Below are positions 42,899 to 51,290 of a stretch of DNA of 64,000 nt, in pieces. The stretch covers positions 744,001 to 808,000 of the forward strand of contig OZ244893.1 in the NCBI GenBank assembly GCA_965221485.1. Reading direction: 5' to 3'. Numbering within the stretch: position 1 is the first letter of the stretch; each line of letters opens with the position of its first letter. The notes under the pieces were generated by a model that saw only the letters and a list, made by a program, of their open reading frames with translations, was not told the DNA's origin and did no database searches. Source of the DNA: JAJEBT01 sp965221485. Lineage in GTDB: Bacteria > Pseudomonadota > Alphaproteobacteria > MPNO01 > UBA830. A program made the translations under genes and the position numbers.

Positions 42899-45004
42899 AT
42901 GTCAGAAGCATATTGGATCGTCATTGCCTGTGGCGTGATTGCGGTTCTTTACGGCCTCTATGCCAGCCGGTCTGTGCTGGCCTGTTCGGCCGGAAACGAA
43001 CGGATGCAGGAGATTGCAGGAGCGGTCCAGGAAGGAGCAGCCGCCTATTTGAACCGGCAATACCTGACGATTGGTCTTGTTGGCATCGTGGTCGGCGTTG
43101 TTCTTGGACTCCTGCTCGGTCTCTATTCGGCCATCGGATTTTTCATCGGTGCGATCCTGTCGGGGGCAGCAGGCTATATCGGCATGAATATTTCGGTGCG
43201 CGCCAATGTACGCACTGCAGATGCGGCGCGAACCGGTGGGCTGAAACCGGCCCTGGCTATCGCCTTCAAGTCCGGTGCGGTGACCGGAATGCTGGTCGTG
43301 GGGCTGGGGCTTCTCGGTGTGGGGCTTTATTACATTTTTCTGCGGGATGTGTTTGACCCTGAGAGCGCATCCGGCTTGTGGCATATACTGGAAGGGCTGG
43401 TTGCCCTCGGTTTCGGGGCGTCGCTGATTTCGATTTTTGCACGGCTTGGTGGAGGTATTTTCACGAAAGGCGCTGATGTCGGCGCGGATGTGGTCGGCAA
43501 GATTGAAGCCGGTATCCCGGAGGATGACCCGAGAAACGCTGCGGTCATCGCGGACAATGTCGGCGATAATGTCGGGGATTGTGCCGGAATGGCCGCCGAC
43601 CTGTTTGAAACCTATGCTGTGACCGTTGTGGCCACCATGCTGGTGGGCGCCGTTTTCTTTTCCGGAGAAATTCGGGAAACGATGCTTCTGCTGCCGTTGC
43701 TCATCGGTGCGGTGTGCATTCTCGGCTCGGTCGCTGGAACCTTTTTTGTACGCCTGGGAAATGGCGGCATCATGGGGGCGCTCTACAAGGGGTTCATTGC
43801 CTCTGCCGTGATTTCGGCAGCACTGATCGCGCTTGTGATCGGCTGGCTGTTCGGAGGCCTGTCCGGGGAAATTGAAATGGGTTCAGAGACGATTACCCCC
43901 TTGAACCTCCTCTATTGCGGTTTTGTGGGCCTCGCGGTCACCGGCCTGATCGTGTGGATCACCGAATATTATACAGGCACCCAGTACCGCCCGGTCCGGA
44001 GTGTGGCCAAGGCATCGGAAACCGGACATGCAACGAATGTCATCCAGGGCCTCGCCGTTTCCATGGAGGCGACAGCCCTTCCGGTGATCGTCATCGCTGC
44101 CGGAATTCTCGTGGCCTATTTCTCGGCCGGACTGTATGGCCTCGCCATTGCTGCCACGACCATGCTGGCCCTCGCCGGCATGGTGGTTGCACTTGATGCG
44201 TACGGGCCCGTAACCGACAATGCGGGCGGCATTGCTGAAATGTCCGAGTTGCCGGAGGAGGTCCGCCGGCATACGGATGCTCTTGATGCGGTCGGAAACA
44301 CCACCAAGGCGGTGACGAAAGGCTATGCCATAGGTTCCGCAGGGCTGGCAGCATTGGTCCTGTTTGCCGCCTATACGGAAGAAATCAAGGTGCGCTTGCC
44401 AGAGGTATCTTCCCAGGTCCAGTTCGCCCTGCAGGACCCCTATGTGGTGATCGGTCTGTTTATTGGTGGCTTGCTGCCATATCTCTTCGGCTCGCTGAGC
44501 ATGATGGCGGTGGGACGTTCGGCCGCTGCTGTCGTCGTCGAAGTCCGGCGGCAGTTCCGGGAGATTTCCGGCATCATGGAGGGAACCGCGCGCCCGGAAT
44601 ATGGCAAGGCGGTTGATTTGCTTACGAAAGCGGCGATCAAGGAGATGGTGATTCCGTCGTTGCTTCCGGTGCTGGCACCTGTTGTCGTCTATGTCGTGAT
44701 TCTCTTGATCGGCGGTCAGGCCGCTGCACTGACGACCCTTGGAGCGTTGATGCTGGGTACAATCGTAACCGGACTGTTCGTGGCATTGTCCATGACATCG
44801 GGCGGCGGAGCCTGGGACAATGCAAAAAAATACATTGAGGATGGCAACCACGGTGGAAAGGGCTCGGATGCTCACGCGGCCTCGGTGACAGGGGACACCG
44901 TCGGAGACCCCTACAAGGATACATCAGGGCCTGCGGTCAACCCGATGATCAAGATCATCAATATTGTTGCGTTGTTGCTGTTGGCGATCGTGGGATCATC
45001 CTGA
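42899..45004 (+). CDS. hppA: K+-independent H+-translocating pyrophosphatase
   Basis: A 701-residue integral membrane pump with about sixteen helices that couples pyrophosphate hydrolysis to proton export. The catalytic acidic segments are KGADVGADVVGKIEAGIPEDDPRN, DNVGDNVGDCAGMAADLFE and SGGGAWDNAKKYIE. The cation-selectivity site reads GNTTKAVTKG, with Lys where K+-dependent enzymes have Ala, so a K+-independent proton pump is expected. The ATG at 42899 has AAGGA upstream; an in-frame extension of 25 codons lacks conservation. It recycles PPi during growth and low energy. Confidence 0.94.
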   Translation: MSEAYWIVIACGVIAVLYGLYASRSVLACSAGNERMQEIAGAVQEGAAAYLNRQYLTIGLVGIVVGVVLGLLLGLYSAIGFFIGAILSGAAGYIGMNISVRANVRTADAARTGGLKPALAIAFKSGAVTGMLVVGLGLLGVGLYYIFLRDVFDPESASGLWHILEGLVALGFGASLISIFARLGGGIFTKGADVGADVVGKIEAGIPEDDPRNAAVIADNVGDNVGDCAGMAADLFETYAVTVVATMLVGAVFFSGEIRETMLLLPLLIGAVCILGSVAGTFFVRLGNGGIMGALYKGFIASAVISAALIALVIGWLFGGLSGEIEMGSETITPLNLLYCGFVGLAVTGLIVWITEYYTGTQYRPVRSVAKASETGHATNVIQGLAVSMEATALPVIVIAAGILVAYFSAGLYGLAIAATTMLALAGMVVALDAYGPVTDNAGGIAEMSELPEEVRRHTDALDAVGNTTKAVTKGYAIGSAGLAALVLFAAYTEEIKVRLPEVSSQVQFALQDPYVVIGLFIGGLLPYLFGSLSMMAVGRSAAAVVVEVRRQFREISGIMEGTARPEYGKAVDLLTKAAIKEMVIPSLLPVLAPVVVYVVILLIGGQAAALTTLGALMLGTIVTGLFVALSMTSGGGAWDNAKKYIEDGNHGGKGSDAHAASVTGDTVGDPYKDTSGPAVNPMIKIINIVALLLLAIVGSS

Positions 45005-45032
45005 GCCTGCCACGGGGTCGGCAGAATGCCGG

Positions 45033-45064
45033 AGGGCGGGAATTCCGTGAGGCAGTTCCGCCCT
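45033..45064. terminator. Hairpin between convergent hppA and bamE
   Basis: A nine-pair GC-rich stem (AGGGCGGGA with TTCCGCCCT, one G·T) lies between the two convergent stops. No T-tract follows on either strand, so it may be a Rho-dependent or bidirectional barrier. Confidence 0.4.
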
Positions 45065-45075
45065 GTTGGTCCGGG

Positions 45076-45567
45076 CTATTGGCCTGGAGGTGCGTTTCCG
45101 ACGCGCCCGAGATTGCCTAGCAGCTGTTGCAGGATGGTGAGTTCCTTGCCCCTGACGGGCGTTTCCCGGCCGATAATCTGGATCTGACGCCCGTCGTTTT
45201 TGTCACGGGTTTCGACAGCGGATACAACACCGTTCTTGTCAAACCGGACAATCAGAACATTGCGCTCCTGGACCTTCGGGTCCAGAAACGCAACCCAACT
45301 CTGGCGCTCACCGACATAGTACCAGTTCTCGGAGCCAAAGACCGATGTCGTGGATGGCGTTCCCAGAAGTTCCAGTACCTGTTTCCTGGTGGTTGTGCCC
45401 GCCACGATTTCCTTTACGGCTTCCTGGTCTGCCATGTTGCCGTAGCTCTCGATATTTGGTGTGCAGGCAGAAAGCATAACCAGTGACAGGGCCATCAGCC
45501 CTATTGCAGGTGCGGGCCCTGATGTCCGGAAGATCCGGCTGCACGAAATTTGACCAATGAAACGCAT
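45076..45567 (-). CDS. bamE: Outer membrane protein assembly factor BamE (SmpA/OmlA lipoprotein)
   Basis: A 163-residue lipoprotein of the BAM complex that inserts beta-barrel proteins. The signal peptide ends in lipobox LSAC (residues 32-35), giving lipid attachment at Cys35. The BamE domain shows EIVAGTTTRKQVLELLGTPSTTSVFGSENWYYVGE, the diagnostic block with its paired strands. The C-terminal LLGNLGRVGNAPPGQ tail is typical of alphaproteobacteria. It is divergent from the CBP3 gene. Confidence 0.9.
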   Translation of the reverse strand: MRFIGQISCSRIFRTSGPAPAIGLMALSLVMLSACTPNIESYGNMADQEAVKEIVAGTTTRKQVLELLGTPSTTSVFGSENWYYVGERQSWVAFLDPKVQERNVLIVRFDKNGVVSAVETRDKNDGRQIQIIGRETPVRGKELTILQQLLGNLGRVGNAPPGQ

Positions 45568-45659
45568 ACGGGTACCTCTGGAACACTGCAGCGGGTGGCG
45601 ACCCGGGGAAGCCTGTCCTGATATGTTCGTCCTGTCAATCAGTCATGGAGGAAGGGTTC

Positions 45660-46208
45660 GTGAAACTGCGATCCCTGTTCGGTCAGTCAAAGCCTGACGT
45701 TCGGGTAAAAGCCGCGTATGACGCCATTGTGAGTGCGGCCCGGGAACCGGCGCTCTATCGGGAGTATGGTGTGCCTGATACGTTTGATGGTCGATTTGAA
45801 TCGTTGGTCCTTCACATGCATCTTGTATTGCGACGATTGAAGGGGGGCCCCCAGTCAGCCTCGCGCTTTGCGCAGAATTTGTTTGATACCATGTTTGATG
45901 CCATGGATGTCGATCTTCGAGAGATGGGTGCCGGCGACATGGGCGTTGGCAAGCGGGTCAAGGACATGGCACGGGCGTTCTACGGCCGGGCTGCGGCCTA
46001 TGATGCTGCCCTTGACGATCCGGAGCGAGCGCTGCCACAGGCGCTGGAACGGAATCTTCTAGCGACGACCGAAGTGGATCCGGAAACCGTGAAACAGTTG
46101 ACCCGCTATGTGAGGGAACAGATTGAGCACCTGCAGGGACTCTCTGTGGAAACGATCATGTCCGCAGACCTTTCGTTTCAGGAACCGTCGGAATGGCGCC
46201 AGGGGTGA
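45660..46208 (+). CDS. Ubiquinol-cytochrome c chaperone (CBP3 family)
   Basis: A 182-residue helical protein of the mitochondrial CBP3/UQCC1 family, which helps assemble the cytochrome bc1 complex. The block FDGRFESLVLHMHLVLRRL, FAQNLFDTMFDAMDVDLREMGAGDMGVGKRVKDMARAFYGR is diagnostic. GTG at 45660 is preceded by GGAGGAAGGG; an ATG at 45645 is an alternative start. It overlaps the DUF177 gene by 16 bases. Its presence is characteristic of alphaproteobacteria. Confidence 0.9.
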   Translation: MKLRSLFGQSKPDVRVKAAYDAIVSAAREPALYREYGVPDTFDGRFESLVLHMHLVLRRLKGGPQSASRFAQNLFDTMFDAMDVDLREMGAGDMGVGKRVKDMARAFYGRAAAYDAALDDPERALPQALERNLLATTEVDPETVKQLTRYVREQIEHLQGLSVETIMSADLSFQEPSEWRQG

Positions 46209-46750
46209 TTGCCGAAAACGAGTTTTCGCGAATCGTTGATCTCGCGGAACTGCCTGAAGGCGGGAAGATGTTTGAGTTTTCCGCATCTGCTGAAGAATGT
46301 ACGGCGCTTGCCAGGAGATTCGGCCTCCTCGGCCTTGAGTATCTCGATGTTCGCCTCATTCTGTCATGGCTTGCGGGAGAGAACGTGCTCAGCGTCAGGG
46401 GAACCCTCGATGCCTTTGTGGTGCAAACCTGTGTTGTAACACTGGAGCCCGTTCGATCACCGTTCCGCGAAGAAATGAACCTTGCGTTCGCCCGTGATTT
46501 GCAAGCCGATGATTCGAGCGTCGAACTCGATGATGCAGAACCACTTCAGGATGATATGCTGGACCTCGGGGAACTTGCGGCGGAAGAGCTGGCGCTGGGG
46601 CTCGATCCGTATCCCAGATCCCCGGATATTGATCCCGCCCTGCTTGAGACCGGTCCTGGAATATCAATTTCAGTTGGTGAAGCGGAGACGCCGGAACACA
46701 AGCGGGACAGCCCTTTCGGGCGTCTGGCTGAACTGAAGAACAAGCTGTGA
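46193..46750 (+). CDS. DUF177 (YceD-like) protein
   Basis: A 185-residue YceD/DUF177 protein, the small family usually encoded just before rpmF and linked to 23S rRNA or large-subunit assembly. The core has FEFSASAEECTALARRFGLL, VRGTLDAFVVQTCVVTLEPVRSPF and the acidic DMLDLGELAAEELALGLDPYPR segment, and it ends with SPFGRLAELKNKL. The Cys of CVVTLE is retained. It is coupled to the CBP3 gene, but 430 bases from rpmF. Confidence 0.88.
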   Translation: MAPGVIAENEFSRIVDLAELPEGGKMFEFSASAEECTALARRFGLLGLEYLDVRLILSWLAGENVLSVRGTLDAFVVQTCVVTLEPVRSPFREEMNLAFARDLQADDSSVELDDAEPLQDDMLDLGELAAEELALGLDPYPRSPDIDPALLETGPGISISVGEAETPEHKRDSPFGRLAELKNKL

Positions 46751-47179
46751 GACCATGACGATCCGGCCGCCGCCGGTACCGGAATCTGGGCCCGAATCAG
46801 GACTGGGCGCCGGAACCTGTCGGCATCGAAGAGGTGCCGGTTGCCCCGCTTTTGCCTGCTGTTTACGCGCAGGGCCAGCTGGAGTCCCCGGTGGTTGCGC
46901 AGGTTACTGTGATGGTCATGCCGGCTACCGGCCGCGGTAAGCGGGTGTGGTCGAACCATGACCCTGTAGATATCGCCCGTGGGATCGGGTGTCGCCGTGG
47001 GCCTGTTCAGAGGTGAGGGTGCCTTTTGTGTATTGTGTATGTTGACAAATTGTGTCGAGCCGGAATATCTTTCGGAACGCTGGTTCCGGGTCGCATCGGG
47101 CAGCGGACCTCTGGAATCCGCCGTATTGTACAGGGCGAACCGGCACCTGGTCTTACCTGAATGTTGAAGTGGTTTACTG
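46751..47179. other. Intergenic region between the DUF177 gene and rpmF
   Basis: About 430 bases without a recognisable gene, where relatives normally have little. A good promoter is present at 47042. The rest contains open frames with no family resemblance. Confidence 0.5.
47042..47071 (+). promoter_or_regulatory. Candidate promoter for rpmF–plsX–fabH
   Basis: A perfect TTGACA is followed 18 bases later by TATCTT, placing initiation about 100 bases before rpmF. This fits an independent promoter for the ribosomal-protein and lipid-synthesis run. Confidence 0.55.
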
Positions 47180-47368
47180 ATGGCAGTACCGAAGAAAAAG
47201 GTATCCAAATCGCGTCGGAACATGCGTCGGGCCCATGACGCCTTGCCTGCGAGTGCGTATACGGAATGCCCGGATTGCGGCGAATTCAAGCGTCCGCATC
47301 ATGTGTGTCCATCCTGCGGTGTGTATGCGGGACGTGAAACTGTGGAAATTCAAGGCAAGACCCAGTAG
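47180..47368 (+). CDS. rpmF: 50S ribosomal protein L32
   Basis: A 62-residue ribosomal protein. MAVPKKKVSKSRRNMRRAHD is the universal N-terminus, and the zinc ribbon cysteines are all present (CPDCGEFKRPHHVCPSCG), the C+ form. The ATG has no strong upstream site visible. It begins the rpmF–plsX–fabH run; plsX starts two bases after its stop. Confidence 0.97.
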   Translation: MAVPKKKVSKSRRNMRRAHDALPASAYTECPDCGEFKRPHHVCPSCGVYAGRETVEIQGKTQ

Positions 47369-47370
47369 CC

Positions 47371-48450
47371 GTGGCACTTGGGAAAAAACCTGTGGCCAGT
47401 GATCCATTGACGATCGCTCTGGATGCCATGGGCGGCGACAACGCACCGCGAATCGTCGTCAGGGGTGCAGAACTGGCCCGCCGGCGGTTTCCCGGAGTGC
47501 GCTTCATGATGTTCGGAGATGAAACGCGGATCCGGGGCTTGATGAAGCGACGCCGGAAACTCGCAGAAATCACTGATATTACCCACACGGAAGACATCGT
47601 CGATGGCGAGGCGACTGTATCCGTGGCGCTGCGAAGCGGGCGCAAGTCCAGCATGCAGCTGGCGATCAATGCTGTTCGCGACGGCCAGGCGGCGGGCGTG
47701 GTTTCTGCGGGGAATACCGGAGCGCTTATGGCTATGGCCAAGCTTACATTACGCACCCTGAAGGGGATCCACCGACCTGCGATTGCCGGCATCCTGCCAA
47801 CCATTCGCGGCGAGAGCGTGATGCTCGATCTCGGTGCCAATATCGACTGCGATGCAGATAATCTGGTCCAGTTTTCCGTTATGGGAGAAGTGTTTGCACG
47901 GACCGTACTTGGCAGGATCAATCCCTCCTGCGGACTGCTCAACGTCGGGTCGGAAGACATGAAGGGTCATGCCGAGCTTCGGCAAGCGGCGGAAAACTTG
48001 CGGGCCCTGCCCAAAGAGATCAATTTTCACGGATTCATTGAAGGCAACGATATTGCAGCCGGAACGACGGATGTGGTCGTGTGTGACGGCTTTACTGGAA
48101 ACATTGCGTTGAAAACGATTGAGGGTACGGCTTTCATGATCGAGCGGTTCCTCGGAGAGGCCTTCCGAAGTTCGATTGTCGCCCGCCTTGGCTATGTGCT
48201 CTCGCGGCGGGGGCTGCACAAGATGAGGTCGCGCATCGACCCCCGCCGGTACAATGGCGCCGTGTTTCTCGGCCTGACCGGGATTGCGATCAAGAGCCAC
48301 GGAGGGGCCGATGCCTTCGGATTTTCCAATGCTATCGGCGTTGCTGTCGATATGGCTGCGAACGGTATCAATGGCAAGATCATTGAAGATCTGACAAAAT
48401 ACGGAAATCTGGACTTTCTACCTCACGGCAAGGAAGCGGTTGCTGTCTGA
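47371..48450 (+). CDS. plsX: Phosphate acyltransferase PlsX
   Basis: A 359-residue acyl-ACP:phosphate acyltransferase that makes acyl phosphate for PlsY in phospholipid synthesis. Standard blocks: IALDAMGGDNAPRIVVRGAELA, SAGNTGALMAMAKLTLRTLKGIHRPA, DLGANIDCDADNLVQFSVMG, HGFIEGNDIAAGTTDVVVCDGFTGNIALKTIEG. The GTG start directly follows rpmF. Its final base pairs overlap the fabH ATG. Confidence 0.95.
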   Translation: MALGKKPVASDPLTIALDAMGGDNAPRIVVRGAELARRRFPGVRFMMFGDETRIRGLMKRRRKLAEITDITHTEDIVDGEATVSVALRSGRKSSMQLAINAVRDGQAAGVVSAGNTGALMAMAKLTLRTLKGIHRPAIAGILPTIRGESVMLDLGANIDCDADNLVQFSVMGEVFARTVLGRINPSCGLLNVGSEDMKGHAELRQAAENLRALPKEINFHGFIEGNDIAAGTTDVVVCDGFTGNIALKTIEGTAFMIERFLGEAFRSSIVARLGYVLSRRGLHKMRSRIDPRRYNGAVFLGLTGIAIKSHGGADAFGFSNAIGVAVDMAANGINGKIIEDLTKYGNLDFLPHGKEAVAV

Positions 48451-49424
48451 TGACACTCCGCTCCGTCGTGGCCGGGTGCGGTGCCTATTTGCCTGAGCGG
48501 GTTGTCACCAACCACGACCTCGCCCGGCGTCTGGATACGTCCGACGACTGGATCGTTACAAGAACCGGTATCCATCAGCGTCATATTGCTGCCGACAACC
48601 AGAAGACCTCTGATCTGGCGGCGGAGGCAGCACGGGCTGCTCTCGATGCCTCGGGACTGTCTCCGGCTGACATCGACATGATCGTGCTGGCGACAGCCAC
48701 ACCGGACAGTACCTTTCCATCCACGGCAACGACCGTGCAGGCTGCCCTCGGGATGACGCACGGATATGCCTTTGATGTTCACGCCGTTTGCTCCGGGTTT
48801 GTCTATGCAATGAGTGTCGCCGACAACTTTATTCGGGTGGGGCAGGCGCAAAACGTTCTGATCATCGGTGCGGAAACCTTCTCGCGAATTCTGGACTGGA
48901 CCGACCGATCAACCTGCGTCCTGTTTGGTGACGGTGCCGGTGCGTTGGTCCTGAGTGCGAGCCATGGCATTGGAACGAATGACGATCGGGGAGTCCTGGC
49001 GACCTGTCTTCATTCTGATGGCCGACTGCGCGACCTGCTCTTCGTCGATGGTGGGCCTTCGTCAACCCAGACAGTCGGGCATTTGAGAATGGATGGACCC
49101 GGCGTTTTCAAACACGCGGTGAAGAATCTGTCGTCCGTGATCAAGGAGGTCCTGGAGGCTGCCGGACTGCGTTATGAAGATGTGGACTGGCTGGTGCCCC
49201 ATCAGGCCAATCGGCGAATTATTTCCACAACCGCCCGCAAGATGAAGATGGACGAAAACCGGGTGGTCATTACGATAGACAGGCACGCCAATACGTCTGC
49301 CGCGTCGGTTCCACTCGCGTTGCAGGCAGCCGTGAAGGACGGCCGGATCAAGCAGGGAGATGTTGTGGTTTGCGAGGCCATGGGCGGAGGCTTTACGTGG
49401 GGCGCAAGTGTTGTGCGCTGGTGA
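48450..49424 (+). CDS. fabH: 3-oxoacyl-[acyl-carrier-protein] synthase III
   Basis: A 324-residue thiolase-fold enzyme that starts fatty acid synthesis by condensing acetyl-CoA with malonyl-ACP. The catalytic Cys114 is in VHAVCSGFVYAM; the His and Asn of the triad are in WLVPHQANRRI and RHANTSAASVPLAL. It overlaps the plsX stop by one base. It ends 750 bases before ihfA. Confidence 0.95.
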   Translation: MTLRSVVAGCGAYLPERVVTNHDLARRLDTSDDWIVTRTGIHQRHIAADNQKTSDLAAEAARAALDASGLSPADIDMIVLATATPDSTFPSTATTVQAALGMTHGYAFDVHAVCSGFVYAMSVADNFIRVGQAQNVLIIGAETFSRILDWTDRSTCVLFGDGAGALVLSASHGIGTNDDRGVLATCLHSDGRLRDLLFVDGGPSSTQTVGHLRMDGPGVFKHAVKNLSSVIKEVLEAAGLRYEDVDWLVPHQANRRIISTTARKMKMDENRVVITIDRHANTSAASVPLALQAAVKDGRIKQGDVVVCEAMGGGFTWGASVVRW

Positions 49425-49725
49425 TGGAAACATCCTGTCAATCGGGTTCGGAAAACCTCCCTGAAGGGCATGCAGCCGATCCCGGCACCAGTTTGCGATG
49501 AGAGATTTATTTCTAACAGAAACTTTTTGAAATCAATGGGAACCACCAAAGACTGCAGAATTTCTGTTCGGGTTGGGTTGGTGGTCCCGGATTTTCCGGC
49601 CCTTGCCGGTTCCCTTTGGTGCCGCAACGGGCACCGGATTGGGCTGCGACCCTGTGTCCGCCCCCAGGGGAACCCGCTGCCATTCCCCGTCTTCCGCGGA
49701 TAGCGGCTTTACGGCAATCGAGGGT

Positions 49726-49753
49726 GAACGGTCCCGCGTTCCGGTTGTTTTTT
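49726..49753 (+). terminator. Possible weak terminator downstream of fabH
   Basis: A five-pair hairpin (GAACG with CGTTC) is followed, after CGGTTG, by six T residues. It sits about 300 bases after the fabH stop. The stem is short, so this is a tentative call. Confidence 0.35.
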
Positions 49754-50093
49754 GACAGATCGCAAAACGGGCTTCATCCGGGTGCGACGACTTTGCGGAG
49801 GCACTCGCAGGCAGAAGTTGATCCTGGCAGGTCCATCACCTTGAGCCGGAAACAAGAGGCTGACGACGGCCGTCAGCATAATCATGGGCCTGTTTCCCGA
49901 GAGCGGAAATAATAAGGTAATTCAATGGAGTACAGTCCTTCTTGACGAGGTGACCGCAGCTCCGGAGGAACAAAGACTGATCCCTCAGGGATATCGTGAA
50001 ATTTCGGTTACGGCGGTTTGCCGTTGGGGTCACGTGTCACTAGAAGTAGAGCCGTGAGGCCTTGAAGGACCTGGAAGTAAGACATAAAATCAG

Positions 50094-50118
50094 ATATCAA
50101 TCCATACAGCTTTGATAT
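50094..50118 (+). promoter_or_regulatory. Inverted repeat in the ihfA leader
   Basis: ATATCAA and TTGATAT are inverted around an 11-base spacer, immediately upstream of a TATTAT box (50125). Each arm contains TATCAA, the first half of the IHF consensus (WATCAANNNNTTR), so this may be an autoregulatory site; the TTR half is imperfect in both directions. Confidence 0.45.
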
Positions 50119-50174
50119 TGACTGTATTATTTTCAACCGGTACCGTCTCCGTCAAAGAATGAAAAGGGTGCCCA

Positions 50175-50495
50175 ATGAATCAGAAGACTGTGACTCGTGC
50201 CCACCTGGCCGAAGAACTCTATTCTATGATGGGCATGTCCCGGAATGATTCAGCAGAATTCCTCGAGGATGTGCTTTCCGAAATATCGGAGTGCCTGATA
50301 CGAGGGGAAACGGTCAAATTGTCCTCGTTCGGTACCTTTCTGGTTCGGCATAAGAACGAACGGATCGGGCGCAATCCCAAGACCGGCGAAGAAGTGCCGA
50401 TCGAGTCCCGAAGGGTTCTGGTCTTTCGCGCATCCAACATACTCAAGAGTCGGGTCAATCTGCGGGAAAGGAATTTGAACGTCGGTGGCGCTTAA
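50175..50495 (+). CDS. ihfA: Integration host factor alpha subunit
   Basis: A 106-residue DNA-bending protein. TRAHLAEELYSMMGMSRNDSAEFLEDVLSEI, SSFGTFLVRHKNERIGRNPKTGEEVPIESRRVLVFRASNILK is the IHF/HU fold with the proline-tipped beta arm. The ATG is preceded by AAAAGGG. The next gene is a MerR regulator, the usual ihfA–merR–tRNA-Pro order in alphaproteobacteria. Confidence 0.95.
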   Translation: MNQKTVTRAHLAEELYSMMGMSRNDSAEFLEDVLSEISECLIRGETVKLSSFGTFLVRHKNERIGRNPKTGEEVPIESRRVLVFRASNILKSRVNLRERNLNVGGA

Positions 50496-50539
50496 CAGTG
50501 ACGCAATCTTGCTGAACAATCCGGCAGTTCTTTGGAGCA

Positions 50540-51028
50540 TTGATGAGACAGGGAACAGATCAGGAAACCGACAGGACGGTGACGGGGGGCAGAAAATCGG
50601 AAGCCGCCTTCCGCACGATTGGTGAAGTTTCGGCTGAACTGAACGTTCCGGCTCACGTTCTTCGATTTTGGGAGACGAAGTTCGCGTTTATAAGGCCGGT
50701 CAGGCCCGGTCGCGGCCGACGCTACTATCGTCCAGACGATGTGGAACTCCTGGTTGGTCTTCGGGAGCTTCTGTACAGCGATGGCTACACGATCAGGGGT
50801 GTCCAGAAACTGGCGAATCGCGCCGGAGCCAAGGAACGGATCATCCGGCGCGGCAGAGGACAGCGGGTCGAAAAACCGGATCTTTCCCTCGTACCGCAAG
50901 AGCATGAGGAATCACAAACACCACGGAACGCGGAAGATGTCCCGAACCGGTTGTCCGCCCGCCATCGTGAAGCTCTGGAGAAAATCCTCGCGGATCTGGA
51001 GACACTTCGGGACCGGATTTCAAAATAG
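50540..51028 (+). CDS. MerR-family transcriptional regulator
   Basis: A 162-residue regulator. The N-terminal winged helix shows FRTIGEVSAELNVPAHVLRFWETKF and RRYYRPDDVELLVGLRELLYSDGYTIRGVQKL. No metal-binding cysteines or effector domain are seen in the charged C-terminus, which ends in a predicted helix (HREALEKILADLETLRDRI). The target is unknown. It is encoded 44 bases after ihfA and 51 bases before tRNA-Pro, a conserved neighbourhood. Confidence 0.88.
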   Translation: MMRQGTDQETDRTVTGGRKSEAAFRTIGEVSAELNVPAHVLRFWETKFAFIRPVRPGRGRRYYRPDDVELLVGLRELLYSDGYTIRGVQKLANRAGAKERIIRRGRGQRVEKPDLSLVPQEHEESQTPRNAEDVPNRLSARHREALEKILADLETLRDRISK

Positions 51029-51079
51029 CATCCGGCTTGCCTTGAGTTGAAACGGTTCTGGCCGTAATCTGCCGCCTGT

Positions 51080-51156
<77 letters not shown>

Positions 51157-51290
51157 TTTCAGACCAAGTCGGAGAGTTTTTCCGGACGCCGGCACGGGCA
51201 ACCCGGGATGCACGGCCGGGAGCGCCTGTCACCGGCGACCTGGTACGCCTTTAGAGCAAATTGCCGATGACCCGGGTGATCTTTCCCTGT

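Larger units (their letters stand above)
49425..50174. other. Intergenic region between fabH and ihfA
   Basis: A 750-base gap with no recognisable gene. It holds a possible weak terminator after fabH (near 49740) and, on the right, an AT-rich ihfA leader with a TATCAA inverted repeat and a TATTAT box at 50125. Scattered open frames show no family similarity. Confidence 0.5.

Noticed and set aside
43883..44875. A 330-codon open frame on the minus strand
   Set aside because: It is antisense to hppA, a strongly conserved gene, and has no recognisable motif.
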